Of a stretch of DNA of 64,000 nucleotides, positions 54,666-64,000 are shown piece by piece. The number at the start of each line of letters is the position of its first letter. Position 1 is the stretch's first letter. A model generated the notes under the pieces. It searched no databases. It had not been told where the DNA came from and was given only the letters and a program-made list of their open reading frames with translations. The stretch spans positions 5,702,862-5,766,861 of the forward strand of contig NZ_CP036349.1 of assembly GCF_007753265.1 (NCBI RefSeq). The letters are read 5' to 3'. Both the position numbers and the translations under genes were made by a program. Source of the DNA: Botrimarina mediterranea (lineage in GTDB: Bacteria > Planctomycetota > Planctomycetia > Pirellulales > Lacipirellulaceae).

Positions 54666-55068
54666 GGATCACGAACCAAATGCGTTTCGCCAAGGACGGT
54701 TTATTGCAACACTTGCATGCGCTGCATTGCTTAGCGTGCCAATAACAAGTTGCTTGTTCATGGCATACTATCAGCGACCGTTTGATGGAAAGAATCTACT
54801 GGGGCTTGCCTTAGGCATCACCCTGACAGGGCTGATGTGCTTTGGCGTATGGAATCGTTCCAGCATTGTGCGATGGGTGGTTGTATGCTTCGGGACGCTC
54901 ATCGCTTGCCTGCTTACTTCCACATGGTGGCAAGGCCAATGGCCTGAAGATCCCATTGAGATCGGGAGGGGTATGCACATCCTTCTAAGCGGTGCTACTG
55001 CTGCGATTGGTCAGTTGTTCCCTAGAAGCGTCCGAAGGTTCTACTCGTCGGGTGGCTGGCGTTGGTAG
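54655..55068 (+). CDS. Small membrane protein overlapping thrS end, unknown function
   Basis: 137 residues with three hydrophobic helices ([54 protein letters not shown]), a periplasmic-looking loop ([16 protein letters not shown]) and a final helix ([16 protein letters not shown]). Composition is AT-richer than thrS. ATG lies inside the last codons of thrS (11-base overlap), so expression may be coupled. No family recognised; the 3' end (SSGGWRW) runs into a repeat-rich gap. Confidence 0.6.
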   Translation: MSIEDHEPNAFRQGRFIATLACAALLSVPITSCLFMAYYQRPFDGKNLLGLALGITLTGLMCFGVWNRSSIVRWVVVCFGTLIACLLTSTWWQGQWPEDPIEIGRGMHILLSGATAAIGQLFPRSVRRFYSSGGWRW

Positions 55069-55411
55069 CGCGACGGGTGGCGGGGGCGCTCCCGTCAGGG
55101 AAGCCCCCGTGCGTTGGTGACCCGGTCTCCACTTCTCGGGGGCTTCCGCGAAAGCGCGGAGTGCCCCCGCCACCCCGTTTGACGTTTGCCGTCATTCGCC
55201 CTGTAGGGGTGATGGAGGATAGCCCCGGAGGGGCGACAGCAACTCTGCATGTGGAGCTGCTGTCGCCCCTCCGGGGCTTCTTGCTTTCTCTCATGGTTTT
55301 TGAGGGGCTTGCGCCCCTGGCTACGCGCTTTCGCCCCTCCGGGGCTTTCAAAAAAAAACGCCCCGGAGCCAAGGCGCCGGGGCGTTTGTCGTTTCAATTG
55401 TCGCTCGCCTC
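55069..55411. repeat. Repeat-only gap: two hairpins and a terminator
   Basis: Hairpin 1 (55073-55177): GGGTGGCGGGGGCGCTCCCG...AAGCCCCCG opposes CGGGGGCTTCCGCGAAAGC...GCCCCCGCCACCC. Hairpin 2 (55221-55278): AGCCCCGGAGGGGCGACAGC with exact complement. A third CCCCTCCGGGGCT word follows at about 55333. No gene. Confidence 0.85.
55351..55388 (-). terminator. Rho-independent terminator of tsf
   Basis: On the minus strand AAACGCCCCGGCGCC, TT, GGCTCCGGGGCGTTT, running directly into a run of T. It sits about 25 bases after the tsf stop. Confidence 0.88.
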
Positions 55412-56260
55412 TCAAGCGGCGGTGGCGTCGCTCGTTTGGCCGACCTTCCACAGCGAGAAGCCGCGGAGTTCCATGCCGCCCGCCTTGGCGACCTTGCCGA
55501 CGGTCTGCTTGTCGTCCTTCACGAACGGCTGCTCGGCCAGCACCTTCTCGGCGTAGTAGTTCCGCAGGCGGCCTTCGACCATCTTCTCGATGATGTTCTC
55601 GGGCTTGCCCTCTTGCTTGGCGGCCTCGATCAGGATCGCCCGTTCCTTTTCGACCTCGGCGGGGTCGAGGTCCGAAACGTTGGTGGCCGAGGGGCCCATC
55701 GCGGCGACGTGCATGCTGACGTCCTTGGCGAGCTCGTCCGAGCCGCCCTTCACCGCCAAGAGGACGCCGGTCTTGCCGTCGAAGTGGACGTAGCCGCCGG
55801 TCGGACCCTCAATCCGCTCGATGCGGGCCAGCTTGAAGACCTCACGGATCTTGTTCTCGAGGTCGTCCTTGATGTCACGGAGCTTCTTGCCAGACTGGCT
55901 GGGGGAGGGCTGATCCCACAGCTCGTCGGCGGTCTTGGCGCCGGGGCCGGTGGCGAGTTGCTTGGCGAGGTCGTTCGCCAGAGCGACGACGTCCTCGTTG
56001 CTGGCGACGGGCGCCGACTCGACTTGCAGCTCGATGATCGCGCCGGCCGGCTGGTTAACGCCGGCGAAGACCGCGACGCGGCCCTCTTCGGTCGCCCGGT
56101 CGGCGCGCGAGCCCATCAGCTTAACGCCCTTTTCGCGGAGCGCCTGCTTGGCGGCCTCCTTGTCGCCGCCCGCTTCCACGAGCGCCTTCTTGCAGTCCAT
56201 CATCGGCAACTGCGTCTCGTCACGCAGCTCCTTCACCATCGCGGCGGTGATATCGGCCAT
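55412..56260 (-). CDS. tsf: Translation elongation factor Ts
   Basis: Guanine-nucleotide exchange factor for EF-Tu. 282 residues. Classic N-terminus MADITAAMVKELRDETQLPM with MDCKKALVEAGGDKEAAKQ, LREKGVKLMGSRADRATEEG, then VNQPAGAIIELQVESAPVAS (normally ELNCETDFVA; here partly diverged) and HVAAMGPSATNVSDLDP. ATG at 56260 with ribosome binding site AGAGGAA. Downstream of rpsB in the standard rpsB-tsf pair, about 150 bases apart with a hairpin between. Confidence 0.95.
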   Translation of the reverse strand: MADITAAMVKELRDETQLPMMDCKKALVEAGGDKEAAKQALREKGVKLMGSRADRATEEGRVAVFAGVNQPAGAIIELQVESAPVASNEDVVALANDLAKQLATGPGAKTADELWDQPSPSQSGKKLRDIKDDLENKIREVFKLARIERIEGPTGGYVHFDGKTGVLLAVKGGSDELAKDVSMHVAAMGPSATNVSDLDPAEVEKERAILIEAAKQEGKPENIIEKMVEGRLRNYYAEKVLAEQPFVKDDKQTVGKVAKAGGMELRGFSLWKVGQTSDATAA

Positions 56261-56314
56261 GAGTGATTCCTCTTAGGGATGCCGCTTGAGTTAATGCGGC
56301 GTCCAACGTTGGTT

Positions 56315-56394
56315 GAAAGGGGGAAGGGGAATGCCGAAAGGGGAGGGTTCGGTGGCTGGGTGTTTCCCCTTTCCACTTTCGTCTTTCCCCTTTC
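56315..56394. repeat. Hairpin of GAAAGGGG words between rpsB and tsf
   Basis: GAAAGGGGGAAGGGGAATGC...CGAAAGGGG opposes CCCCTTTCCACTTTCGTC...CCCCTTTCGC. It lies in the rpsB-tsf spacer. Confidence 0.8.
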
Positions 56395-56411
56395 GCAAAG
56401 CGTCAGCCCTC

Positions 56412-57194
56412 TCAGGCGTCGGCTTCGGCCTTGGCCTTTGCTTCGGCGGCAGCGGCGTCGGCCTTGCGGGCCGCTTCGCGGGCGGCGCCCTCGTTGGCCA
56501 TCTGTTGCTGGATGGCGGCCTGCGACTTGCCGGCGGCGATCGCGTCCGCCAGCAGGCGGGTGATCACCTCGATCGAGCGCATGCTGTCGTCGTTGCCCGG
56601 GATCGGCAGGTCCACCGTGTCCGGGTCGCAGTCGGTATCGATCAGCGACACCACAGCGATGCCCAGCGCGCGGGCTTCCTTGACGGCGTTCTTTTCTTTC
56701 TTGGGGTCAACGACCACCAGACACTCGGGAAGACGCGTCATCGTCCGCATGCCGTTGAGGTTGCGGTAGATCTTGCGGTACTCACGGGTCAACGTGGACT
56801 GCATCTTCTTGGAGTACGAGTTGATCGCCTCGCCCTGGCGGATCGCCTCGAGTTGCTCCAGCCGGCCAAGCCGGTCGCGGATCGTGCGGAAGTTGGTGAG
56901 CGTGCCGCCCAGCCAACGCTCCGAGACCCACGGCATGCCGCAACGGGCCGCTTCGCGGGCGACCGACTCCGACGCCTGGCGCTTGGTTCCGACGAACAGG
57001 ATCAGGCTGTTCCGGCCGGCGACGTCGGCCAGGTACTTCTTGGCTCGCAGGAGACCGCGGATGGTCTCGCGGACGTCGATAATGTGGATCAGGTTGCGGC
57101 GGGCGTAAATGTACGGCCGCATCTTCGGGTTCCACCGGCTCGCACGGTGACCGAAGTGAACGCCTGCTTCGACGAGCTCATTAACTAGCGACAC
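56412..57194 (-). CDS. rpsB: 30S ribosomal protein S2
   Basis: 260 residues. Motifs: [106 protein letters not shown] and [14 protein letters not shown]. The C-terminal tail is an Ala/Lys/Glu-rich extension ([20 protein letters not shown]) common in high-GC relatives. GTG start at 57194 supported by a strong AGGAGAG ribosome binding site. Confidence 0.96.
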   Translation of the reverse strand: MSLVNELVEAGVHFGHRASRWNPKMRPYIYARRNLIHIIDVRETIRGLLRAKKYLADVAGRNSLILFVGTKRQASESVAREAARCGMPWVSERWLGGTLTNFRTIRDRLGRLEQLEAIRQGEAINSYSKKMQSTLTREYRKIYRNLNGMRTMTRLPECLVVVDPKKEKNAVKEARALGIAVVSLIDTDCDPDTVDLPIPGNDDSMRSIEVITRLLADAIAAGKSQAAIQQQMANEGAAREAARKADAAAAEAKAKAEADA

Positions 57195-57549
57195 AAAATC
57201 TCTCCTGGGGGCACACCGGCGAGGCCCTACCAGAGCCCTTACAAGGGCCCTAGTAGGCCGCCTGAGGCGTTCAAAAGCGCCGAGGCGGGCCAGCGTTGGT
57301 CGTTCCGGCCGGATGCGTTAGAGCCCCTGATTTGGGCCCGTACGGGGCTCCTTTGTCGGGACTAGTCGCGAACCCTTCGGGCCGTTCGAGGGTCGCGAGT
57401 CTGGCCAGAGTACCGGTCTTCACATCTTTGGTCAATGACGGCCGGCGGTGGGCTGGTTGCGACCGCCCCGCCCCCGGATTACGATTCGTGGCTCGGCACG
57501 GCCCCCGGGCCGTCGCTGTAAGCCCTTTCCCGCGACCCCTTTCCAACCG
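57195..57549. other. 355-bp gap between divergent rpsB and ilvN
   Basis: Divergent promoter region. Contains short GGGCCCT-type palindromic words near 57230-57250. No gene recognised; a frame open into ilvN from the left lacks family sequence before the ATG at 57550. Confidence 0.45.
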
Positions 57550-58068
57550 ATGCGACACGTTCTTTCCGCTCTGGTGCAAAACGTCCCCGGTGTGCTGGCG
57601 CACGTCGCCGGGATGCTGGCGTCGCGGGCCTACAACATCCACAGCCTCGCCGTCGGCGAGACCGAGTCGCCCGAACTCTCCCGGATGACCTTTGTTGTCG
57701 TCGGCGACGACAACATCCTTGAGCAAGTCCGCAAACAGCTCGAAAAGATCGTCACGGTCGTCCGTGTCGATGACGTGAGCAGCAAGGACCACGTCGAACG
57801 CGACCTGATGCTCATCAAGGTCCAGGCCGCCAAGACCGACCGCCCCGAGATCCGCGAGCTCAGCCGCATCTTTCGCGGTCGCATCGTGGACGTCTCGCCT
57901 AACGAGATGATGATCGAGCTCTCCGGCCAGGAGAAGAAGATCGAGGCCTTCATCGACATGATGCGCCCCTTCGGCATCATCGAGCTGTGCCGCACCGGCC
58001 GCATCGCGATGATCCGGAGCGTGAACAGGCCCATCGTGGGCGAACCGGGCGCTGAAGGCGACGCCTAA
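57550..58068 (+). CDS. ilvN: Acetolactate synthase small (regulatory) subunit
   Basis: Regulates acetolactate synthase in valine/leucine/isoleucine synthesis and carries feedback-inhibition sites. 172 residues. N-terminal ACT domain: MRHVLSALVQNVPGVLAHVA, GMLASRAYNIHSLAVGETES and DNILEQVRKQLEKIVTVVRV. C-terminal domain: ERDLMLIKVQAAKTDRPEIR and RPFGIIELCRTGRIAMIR. ATG at 57550. No large subunit gene in the window; ilvC follows about 140 bases downstream, separated by a hairpin. Confidence 0.95.
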   Translation: MRHVLSALVQNVPGVLAHVAGMLASRAYNIHSLAVGETESPELSRMTFVVVGDDNILEQVRKQLEKIVTVVRVDDVSSKDHVERDLMLIKVQAAKTDRPEIRELSRIFRGRIVDVSPNEMMIELSGQEKKIEAFIDMMRPFGIIELCRTGRIAMIRSVNRPIVGEPGAEGDA

Positions 58069-58081
58069 CTAACTCAAAGGC

Positions 58082-59246
<1,165 letters not shown>

Positions 59247-59289
59247 GCCCCCCTCCTCTGACCGATCGAACGGTCCCAACCGAAACGCA

Positions 59290-59325
59290 AACAGCCCCGG
59301 CCAGGATTGGCCGGGGCTGTTTTTT
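59290..59325 (+). terminator. Rho-independent terminator of ilvC
   Basis: ACAGCCCCGGCCA, loop GGAT, TGGCCGGGGCTGT then TTTTT. Perfect 13-bp stem 45 bases after the ilvC stop. Confidence 0.95.
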
Positions 59326-59349
59326 GTATCGATCGTCCTCGGAAGTTCG

Positions 59350-61179
59350 CTATCGACGCCGGCGGAACGCCGCCGCCGCGAGAGCAACAGCCAGCCCGCT
59401 CAGGCCCGATGGCTCGGGCACGCTCTGCACGACCGTCTGATAGGCGTCGCGCCAGACCGCGTAGTCGGCCGCGTCGACGAAGCCGTCACCGTTCCCGTCG
59501 GCGCCCTCGTACGAAACGGCCCACGAGCCGTAGGCCGACTCCCAAACGTCGTAGTCGCCCGGCGTCACGAACCCGTCGCGGTCATAGTCACCCGCCAACG
59601 GGAGCGGCGCCGCCACCGCGTCGGAGACGAAGACGCCGCTCGTGCCGTCGGTGAAGGCGGCGTAGAAGGCGATCTGGCCCCGGTCGTTAAAGCCGCTAGG
59701 GAGGCCGTCATCGTTACTCGACCGGAGCTCGGCATCGAGGCTCTCGATGGTCCTCAGGTCGGGGCTGTGGGGGTCGTCGCTCACGTCAATCGAGTCCCCC
59801 TCTCGGGCGATTAGTCGCAACGCGCCCCCGTCGTACGCCCAGATCGCTGAGTCATTGGAAGCATCGACGCCCGTCCCCGACAGCCGGCTGCTGAAGACGA
59901 CCTGTCCCCGCCCGTTGAGCGATGGGGAGAAGAAGGGGTCGGGGCTTATCATGTTGCCGAACCGCGCGTCGGTTCCTGGGGCGGGGTCACCCTCTCTAGC
60001 GATGAGGTTTAGATCACCACCCGCGTCGGCCATCAAGATGGCGTGGTTGTTCGCTGTGTTGACGCCGCTCCCCGATAGCGTGACCGGCGCAACGATGTCC
60101 CCGGTGGACCCCAGCAACAGCACGTTGCCCGCACTCCCGAACTGGAGTCCCATCGACGAGATGGCGTCGCCAGTCTTTACGATCGCGACCGGTCCTTCCG
60201 TCCCCGCGGCGCTCGAGAAGACGCCGCTCCCGACGGACGCCCCTCCCTCGTTGGGTCGGTAGTCCGCCGCGAAGGCGACGTCTCCGAACCGATTCACCGA
60301 AACTCTTGGGTAGTAGAAGCTGTTGAAGACGCCGTCCATCGCTGGCGCTGCGTCTCCCTCTCTCGCAACGAGCCGTATACCAGCGCCCGGTGTGTAAGCC
60401 CAGACGCCCTCCTCGTTGTCGGGAGTGACGTTCGGCCCCTGCAGGGTCGTCACGATCCCGACATGGCCCGCGTTGCTGGGGCCGGTATGGCGGTAGTAAA
60501 CGAAACGAAAGGCAGCGTCGGTCCCTGGGGCCGACTGTCCCTCTCGGGCGACGATCCCTAGGACGCTATCCACACCGGCGTTCTCCCCAACGATGACCGT
60601 CCCGTCCCACAAGCTGTCGGTCCTCAGGCTCGTGGAGAACATCGCCTGACCCGCGGCGTTCACGAAGAGCGTGGTGTCGAAGTGCCCAATGACCGAGGAG
60701 GTCCCCGGGATGAACCAATCCTCTCGGGCCAACGCAATCAGCGTCACGTCGCCGTCCGGACCGGCGCGCCATGCGCCGCTGATAGGAATCGTCTCTCCTT
60801 CGTCGCGTTGCAGACTGGCGATGTATGCGACACGACCAAACCGATCGATCGACGGGCCGCGGAGGCTCTGAAACGGTTTGTTGGCGCCTGGGGCGATCTG
60901 ACCGATGAGAGCGGCGGGCGACGGGGGCTCACCATCTCTAGCGGTCCAAACCCCCGCCATTTGTTCCGTCCCGTCGGTCGCTGACCCCAGAAACGCGACA
61001 TCACCTCGAGCGTTGATGACGGGCGTACCAAGTCCGGTATACGCCGCATTGTTTCCGCCGGGCGCCACACCGCTCAGCGCGATGGCGCGGAGGTCACCGC
61101 TCGCCAGCACACCGCTCACAAGCAGGCACCAAACAACCGAGGACCCGATTAAGCGGCGGCTGTTGGCGACTGTCGACAT
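59350..61179 (-). CDS. Secreted NxxGxxAF-repeat protein with dockerin-like block and PEP-CTERM anchor
   Basis: 609 residues. Signal peptide (IGSSVVWCLLVSGVLA). About seven copies of an N-x-x-G-x-x-A-F unit follow (INARGDVAFLGS, IDRFGRVAYIAS, VNRFGDVAFAAD, LNGRGQVVFSSRL, FNDRGQIAFYAAF), alternating with LxAREGDxAPG units, the plan of choice-of-anchor tandem-repeat proteins; probably a beta-propeller. Near the end are GDYDRDGFVTPGDYDVWESA and DGNGDGFVDAADYAVWRDAY (paired dockerin-like loops), then VPEPSGLSGLAVALAAAAFR ending RRR. Surface protein of unknown ligand. ATG at 61179. Confidence 0.88.
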   Translation of the reverse strand: MSTVANSRRLIGSSVVWCLLVSGVLASGDLRAIALSGVAPGGNNAAYTGLGTPVINARGDVAFLGSATDGTEQMAGVWTARDGEPPSPAALIGQIAPGANKPFQSLRGPSIDRFGRVAYIASLQRDEGETIPISGAWRAGPDGDVTLIALAREDWFIPGTSSVIGHFDTTLFVNAAGQAMFSTSLRTDSLWDGTVIVGENAGVDSVLGIVAREGQSAPGTDAAFRFVYYRHTGPSNAGHVGIVTTLQGPNVTPDNEEGVWAYTPGAGIRLVAREGDAAPAMDGVFNSFYYPRVSVNRFGDVAFAADYRPNEGGASVGSGVFSSAAGTEGPVAIVKTGDAISSMGLQFGSAGNVLLLGSTGDIVAPVTLSGSGVNTANNHAILMADAGGDLNLIAREGDPAPGTDARFGNMISPDPFFSPSLNGRGQVVFSSRLSGTGVDASNDSAIWAYDGGALRLIAREGDSIDVSDDPHSPDLRTIESLDAELRSSNDDGLPSGFNDRGQIAFYAAFTDGTSGVFVSDAVAAPLPLAGDYDRDGFVTPGDYDVWESAYGSWAVSYEGADGNGDGFVDAADYAVWRDAYQTVVQSVPEPSGLSGLAVALAAAAFRRRR

Positions 61180-61339
61180 GCCGGTGTCCACGCACAAGAG
61201 AGGAGGTGCGAGTACTTATATGTGACCGGTACGACGAACGCAAATTTGCCAGTGGCCTCACGGCCCTGCCCAACACGATCTGGCGAGCCGTCGATATCTG
61301 GACGCCGGTCCGTCCGGGGCCCTGCAGGCCCTCGCTTGC

Positions 61340-62362
61340 TTAGCGTCGGCGGGCCCCCAGCGTGGCGGCGCCGACGCCAAGAAGCAGCAACGCCGTCGGC
61401 TCAGGCACGCCCATCGCCGACGCGGCCGCCGCGCCATAGTTCGCCGCCCAGACATCGCGGTCGCCCGAGTCAATCACACCATTTTTGTTGCCGTCGGCGC
61501 TGAGGTCGGTGTTGGTGCGGGTCCAGGTGTCGCGCCACTTCGTGTAGTCGGCTGCGTTGACGACGCCATCGCCGTTGTAATCCCCCTCGAGCGGCGGCTC
61601 GCCGCCGACAAGGTACTGCTGCAAATCGTTCAACGTGCCCGGGAAGTGATTGAGGTCGAGCGGGTTCTCGCCGCCGAGGCTCCCGCTGTCACTGTACTGC
61701 CAGAAATCGTAGCCAGCGTTGCTCCAGATGCCGAGCTGTGAGGCTGACGGCGGAGTGTTCGAGTTGTAAGTCCAGCGTGCGATCCAAAGATCGAAAGACG
61801 CCAAGTCGGCAGTGAAATAGTTCGAGGCGTAGTTGCTGTTGCAGTAGATGATGACATCGACACCAAGCCGCTCCTTCACCACGCTGTTGAAGTCCTTCAC
61901 CCAAGCGGAAAGGTAGGCCCGCTGTTCGGCGACCGTGTTGACCTCGGCGTTCGACGGCAGCTCTTCTACGTCGAGCACTGGCCGCAGATACCAGCCCGGG
62001 TTGGCGTCGTAGTACGGCTTGATGCGGTTGACGAAGTCGGTCGCTTCGTTGATGGCGTCTTGTTTGACCGTCGCCGACAACGGGTTCATTGCCGTGTTGG
62101 GGTAGCCATAATGGTACGGCCCGATCGGGATGCCCGCGGCGCGGGAATTGTTCATGTTCGACGCGAACTGGGAGTCGTAATCGACGGTCCCCATCGTCGC
62201 CCGGGCGAATCCAAACTGGACGCCGGCGTTTTTCATCGAGTTCCAGTTGACGCTCGATTGCCAAGACGACACGTCGACCCCCAACAACGCGGCGTCGGCG
62301 CGGTCGCCGGCAAAAACGCAAAGCGACAAAACCGCGGCGGTCAAAACTTTCTGGTAGCGCAT
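61340..62362 (-). CDS. Secreted GH25 lysozyme-like protein with dockerin-like block and PEP-CTERM anchor
   Basis: 340 residues. Signal peptide (KVLTAAVLSLCVFAGDRADA). GH25 muramidase domain: LLGVDVSSWQSSVNW (first Asp), FGFARATMGTVDYDSQFASN, GIPIGPYHYGYPN, LRPVLDVEELPSN (catalytic Asp-x-Glu), VIIYCNSNYASNYF, DLWIARWTYN and YDFWQYSDSG. It cleaves the glycan strand of peptidoglycan. Then GDYNGDGVVNAADYTKWRDT and ADGNKNGVIDSGDRDVWAAN, and VPEPTALLLLGVGAATLGAR. ATG at 62362. The anchor suggests a surface-held lysozyme, perhaps aimed at other bacteria. Confidence 0.92.
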   Translation of the reverse strand: MRYQKVLTAAVLSLCVFAGDRADAALLGVDVSSWQSSVNWNSMKNAGVQFGFARATMGTVDYDSQFASNMNNSRAAGIPIGPYHYGYPNTAMNPLSATVKQDAINEATDFVNRIKPYYDANPGWYLRPVLDVEELPSNAEVNTVAEQRAYLSAWVKDFNSVVKERLGVDVIIYCNSNYASNYFTADLASFDLWIARWTYNSNTPPSASQLGIWSNAGYDFWQYSDSGSLGGENPLDLNHFPGTLNDLQQYLVGGEPPLEGDYNGDGVVNAADYTKWRDTWTRTNTDLSADGNKNGVIDSGDRDVWAANYGAAAASAMGVPEPTALLLLGVGAATLGARRR

Positions 62363-62490
62363 CGCACACTGTTCCGGTAGCTACGGGGGCGCCCGCCGCG
62401 CCGGCGGTTGCCGCTGGCGTGCCCGGCTGGGCATACTGCCCGCTGATGTGGCCCTTCTCTCAATCCACCCATTCTGACGGAACCGCCGCC

Positions 62491-63999
62491 ATGACGCCTC
62501 ACCCGAGCCGAAACTTCCGCGCAGCCCTCGCATTGCTTTGCGCACTCGCCGCCACCCCTGTGTGCCTCGCTGCCCAGCCGAAGGACGAGGGATCGGGCTG
62601 GCAGGACCTGTTGGCCGTGGACGCTCTGACCGACGGCTGGCGGGGCTACAAGACCGACACTCCGCCCGGGGCCTGGAGCCTCAAGGACGGCCTCCTCACC
62701 GGCGCTGGCACAGGCGGCGACTTGGTGACCCGTGAGGAGTACGGCGACTTCGACCTGCGGTTCGAGTTCAAAATCGCCAAGGGCGGCAACAGCGGCGTGA
62801 TCTACCTCGCCAGCGAAGCGGGCCAGTACGCCTACGAGACGGGCCCCGAGTACCAAGTCCTCGACCCCGAGTACCCCGGCGTCAACGAGAAGAACGGCCC
62901 CGGCGCCCTCTACGATCTCTACCCCGTCCCGCTGACGGTCTCAAAGCCCGCCGGCGAGTGGAACACGGGCCGCATCGTCATCCGCGACGGCCACGTCGAG
63001 CACTGGCTCAACGACCAGAAGGTCGTCGACGCCAAGATCGGGTCGGACGAATGGAACCAACGCGTCGCCGGCAGCAAGTTCGCCGACTGGAAAGGCTTCG
63101 GCGAAAACAAGCAAGGCTTCATCGCGTTGCAAGACCACGGCTCGCCAGTCACCTACCGCAACGTACGCATCAAGCGACTGGATGGTGAAGACTCCGACGG
63201 CGATAGCAAGGTTTCGCAAGACGATGGTCCGAAGCGGTTGCTCTTCGTCACGCAGAGCCAGGGCTTCGTCCACTCGACCGTCAATCGCAAGCAGCACGAG
63301 CTGTCACACGCCGAGCAGATCCTCACCGAGCTGGGCGTCCGCAGCGGCGACTTCCGCGTCGATTGCACGCAAGACGTCGCGACCGACTTTACTCCCGAAT
63401 TGCTCGAGAACTACGACGTGGTCGCGTTCTACACCACCGGCGACCTGCCGATCCCCGAGGCGACGCGGGAGTGGTTCCTCAACACCTGGCTTGCCGAAGA
63501 GGGCCACGGCTTCTTGGGCGTCCACTCGGCCGCCGACACCTATCACAACTACGAGCCCTTCTGGGACATGATCGGCGGCACGTTCGTTGAACACCCATGG
63601 ACGGCCGACACCGATGTCGTGATCAAGGTCCACGCCGACGACCACCCCGCGTCGAAGCCCTGGGGCGCCGCTGGGACGCGGATCCCGCTCAAGGAAGAGA
63701 TCTATATGTTCAAGCACTGGCAGCCCGAGAAGGTGCGCGTGCTGATGTCGCTCGACATGGAGAAGACGGCGCTCAAGCGTCCGGTCCACATCCCCATCCT
63801 CTGGGTGAAGAACTACGGCAAAGGCCGCGTCATGCATATGAGCATGGGCCACCGCGAAGACGTCTGGACCAACCCGCAGTACCAAGAGTCCCTGATCGGC
63901 GGCGTCCGCTGGCTGCTCGGCAAAGAAGAGGGCGACGCGACGCCCAACCCCGAGCTCTCGGCGGCGGAGCAGAAAATTGCCGAAACCGCGGCGAAGTGA
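62491..63999 (+). CDS. DUF1080 (3-keto-disaccharide hydrolase) and ThuA domain fusion, secreted
   Basis: 502 residues. Signal peptide (FRAALALLCALAATPVCLAA). DUF1080 domain: GWRGYKTDTPPGAWSLKDGL, REEYGDFDLRFEFKIAKGGN, SGVIYLASEAG, NTGRIVIRDGHVEHWLNDQK and GFIALQDHGSPVTYRNVRIK. From about residue 265 a ThuA-like domain: KRLLFVTQSQGFVHSTVNRK, NYDVVAFYTTGDLP, GHGFLGVHSAADTYHNYEPF, MIGGTFVEHPW and HIPILWVKNYGKGRVMHMSM. Both families are linked to keto-sugar metabolism and are abundant in planctomycetes. ATG at 62491; the TGA ends one base before the window edge. Confidence 0.92.
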   Translation: MTPHPSRNFRAALALLCALAATPVCLAAQPKDEGSGWQDLLAVDALTDGWRGYKTDTPPGAWSLKDGLLTGAGTGGDLVTREEYGDFDLRFEFKIAKGGNSGVIYLASEAGQYAYETGPEYQVLDPEYPGVNEKNGPGALYDLYPVPLTVSKPAGEWNTGRIVIRDGHVEHWLNDQKVVDAKIGSDEWNQRVAGSKFADWKGFGENKQGFIALQDHGSPVTYRNVRIKRLDGEDSDGDSKVSQDDGPKRLLFVTQSQGFVHSTVNRKQHELSHAEQILTELGVRSGDFRVDCTQDVATDFTPELLENYDVVAFYTTGDLPIPEATREWFLNTWLAEEGHGFLGVHSAADTYHNYEPFWDMIGGTFVEHPWTADTDVVIKVHADDHPASKPWGAAGTRIPLKEEIYMFKHWQPEKVRVLMSLDMEKTALKRPVHIPILWVKNYGKGRVMHMSMGHREDVWTNPQYQESLIGGVRWLLGKEEGDATPNPELSAAEQKIAETAAK

Positions 64000-64000
64000 T

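Overview
The window is high-GC bacterial DNA that reads as a planctomycete, most likely of the order Pirellulales. The evidence is the gene content: a YTV-repeat cysteine-rich wall protein, two DUF1559 pseudopilin-like proteins with the prepilin [14 protein letters not shown] signature, a BBP7-type outer-membrane barrel, secreted proteins ending in a GDYNGDG...AADYxxWRD dockerin-like block plus PEP-CTERM anchor, and a DUF1080/ThuA fusion. The genus-level position is inference. No rRNA, tRNA, CRISPR array or transposase was recognised.

Layout. 1-12721 (minus strand) is one respiratory cluster read right to left: actA, actB, actC, a fused actD-actE, actF, a small membrane protein, a SCO copper chaperone, coxB with a fused cytochrome c domain, and ctaD, which runs off the left edge. 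This is an alternative complex III coupled to an A2-type caa3 oxidase: quinol is oxidised by ACIII and electrons go through haem c domains to the CuA/haem-copper oxidase. 13073-21373 holds an ABC-F ATPase, a NamZ-type muramidase, a secreted endonuclease I, a peptidoglycan amidase and purEK. 21400-25600 is a mixed accessory stretch: an AT-richer small membrane protein and sulfotransferase, a long gene-poor repeat stretch, an MDR reductase and a secreted DNRLRE-like protein. 26028-31260 holds DUF502, the YTV protein, an FKBP isomerase and a pseudopilin. 31481-34805 is the sulfate-activation pair cysD/cysNC with a four-helix-bundle gene wedged between them. 35009-47480 carries a short pseudopilin, a GH43 glycosidase, folC, an S41 protease, an RND/MMPL exporter and the BBP7 barrel. 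47889-59246 is mostly housekeeping: SEC-C/TPR protein, ribD, thrS, tsf-rpsB and ilvN-ilvC. 59350-63999 holds two secreted dockerin/PEP-CTERM proteins and a DUF1080-ThuA protein.

The most unusual property lies between the genes. About twenty intergenic sites carry imperfect to perfect hairpins, 30 to 160 bp long, of many different families; in the long ones each arm is built from short near-tandem words of 7 to 10 bases. Several sit exactly on stop codons, and in two genes (the endonuclease and ribD) the hairpin sequence encodes the last residues of the protein. One family, built of an AATGACG heptamer, also forms the inverted ends of the four-helix-bundle gene inserted in the sulfate operon and occurs without that gene between actB and actC. 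This suggests a mobile or template-copied hairpin system; it is the best candidate here for something undescribed.

Gene starts were chosen from ATG/GTG codons, signal peptides, family N-termini and, where seen, ribosome binding sites. All functional calls come from reading motifs by eye, without database searches.
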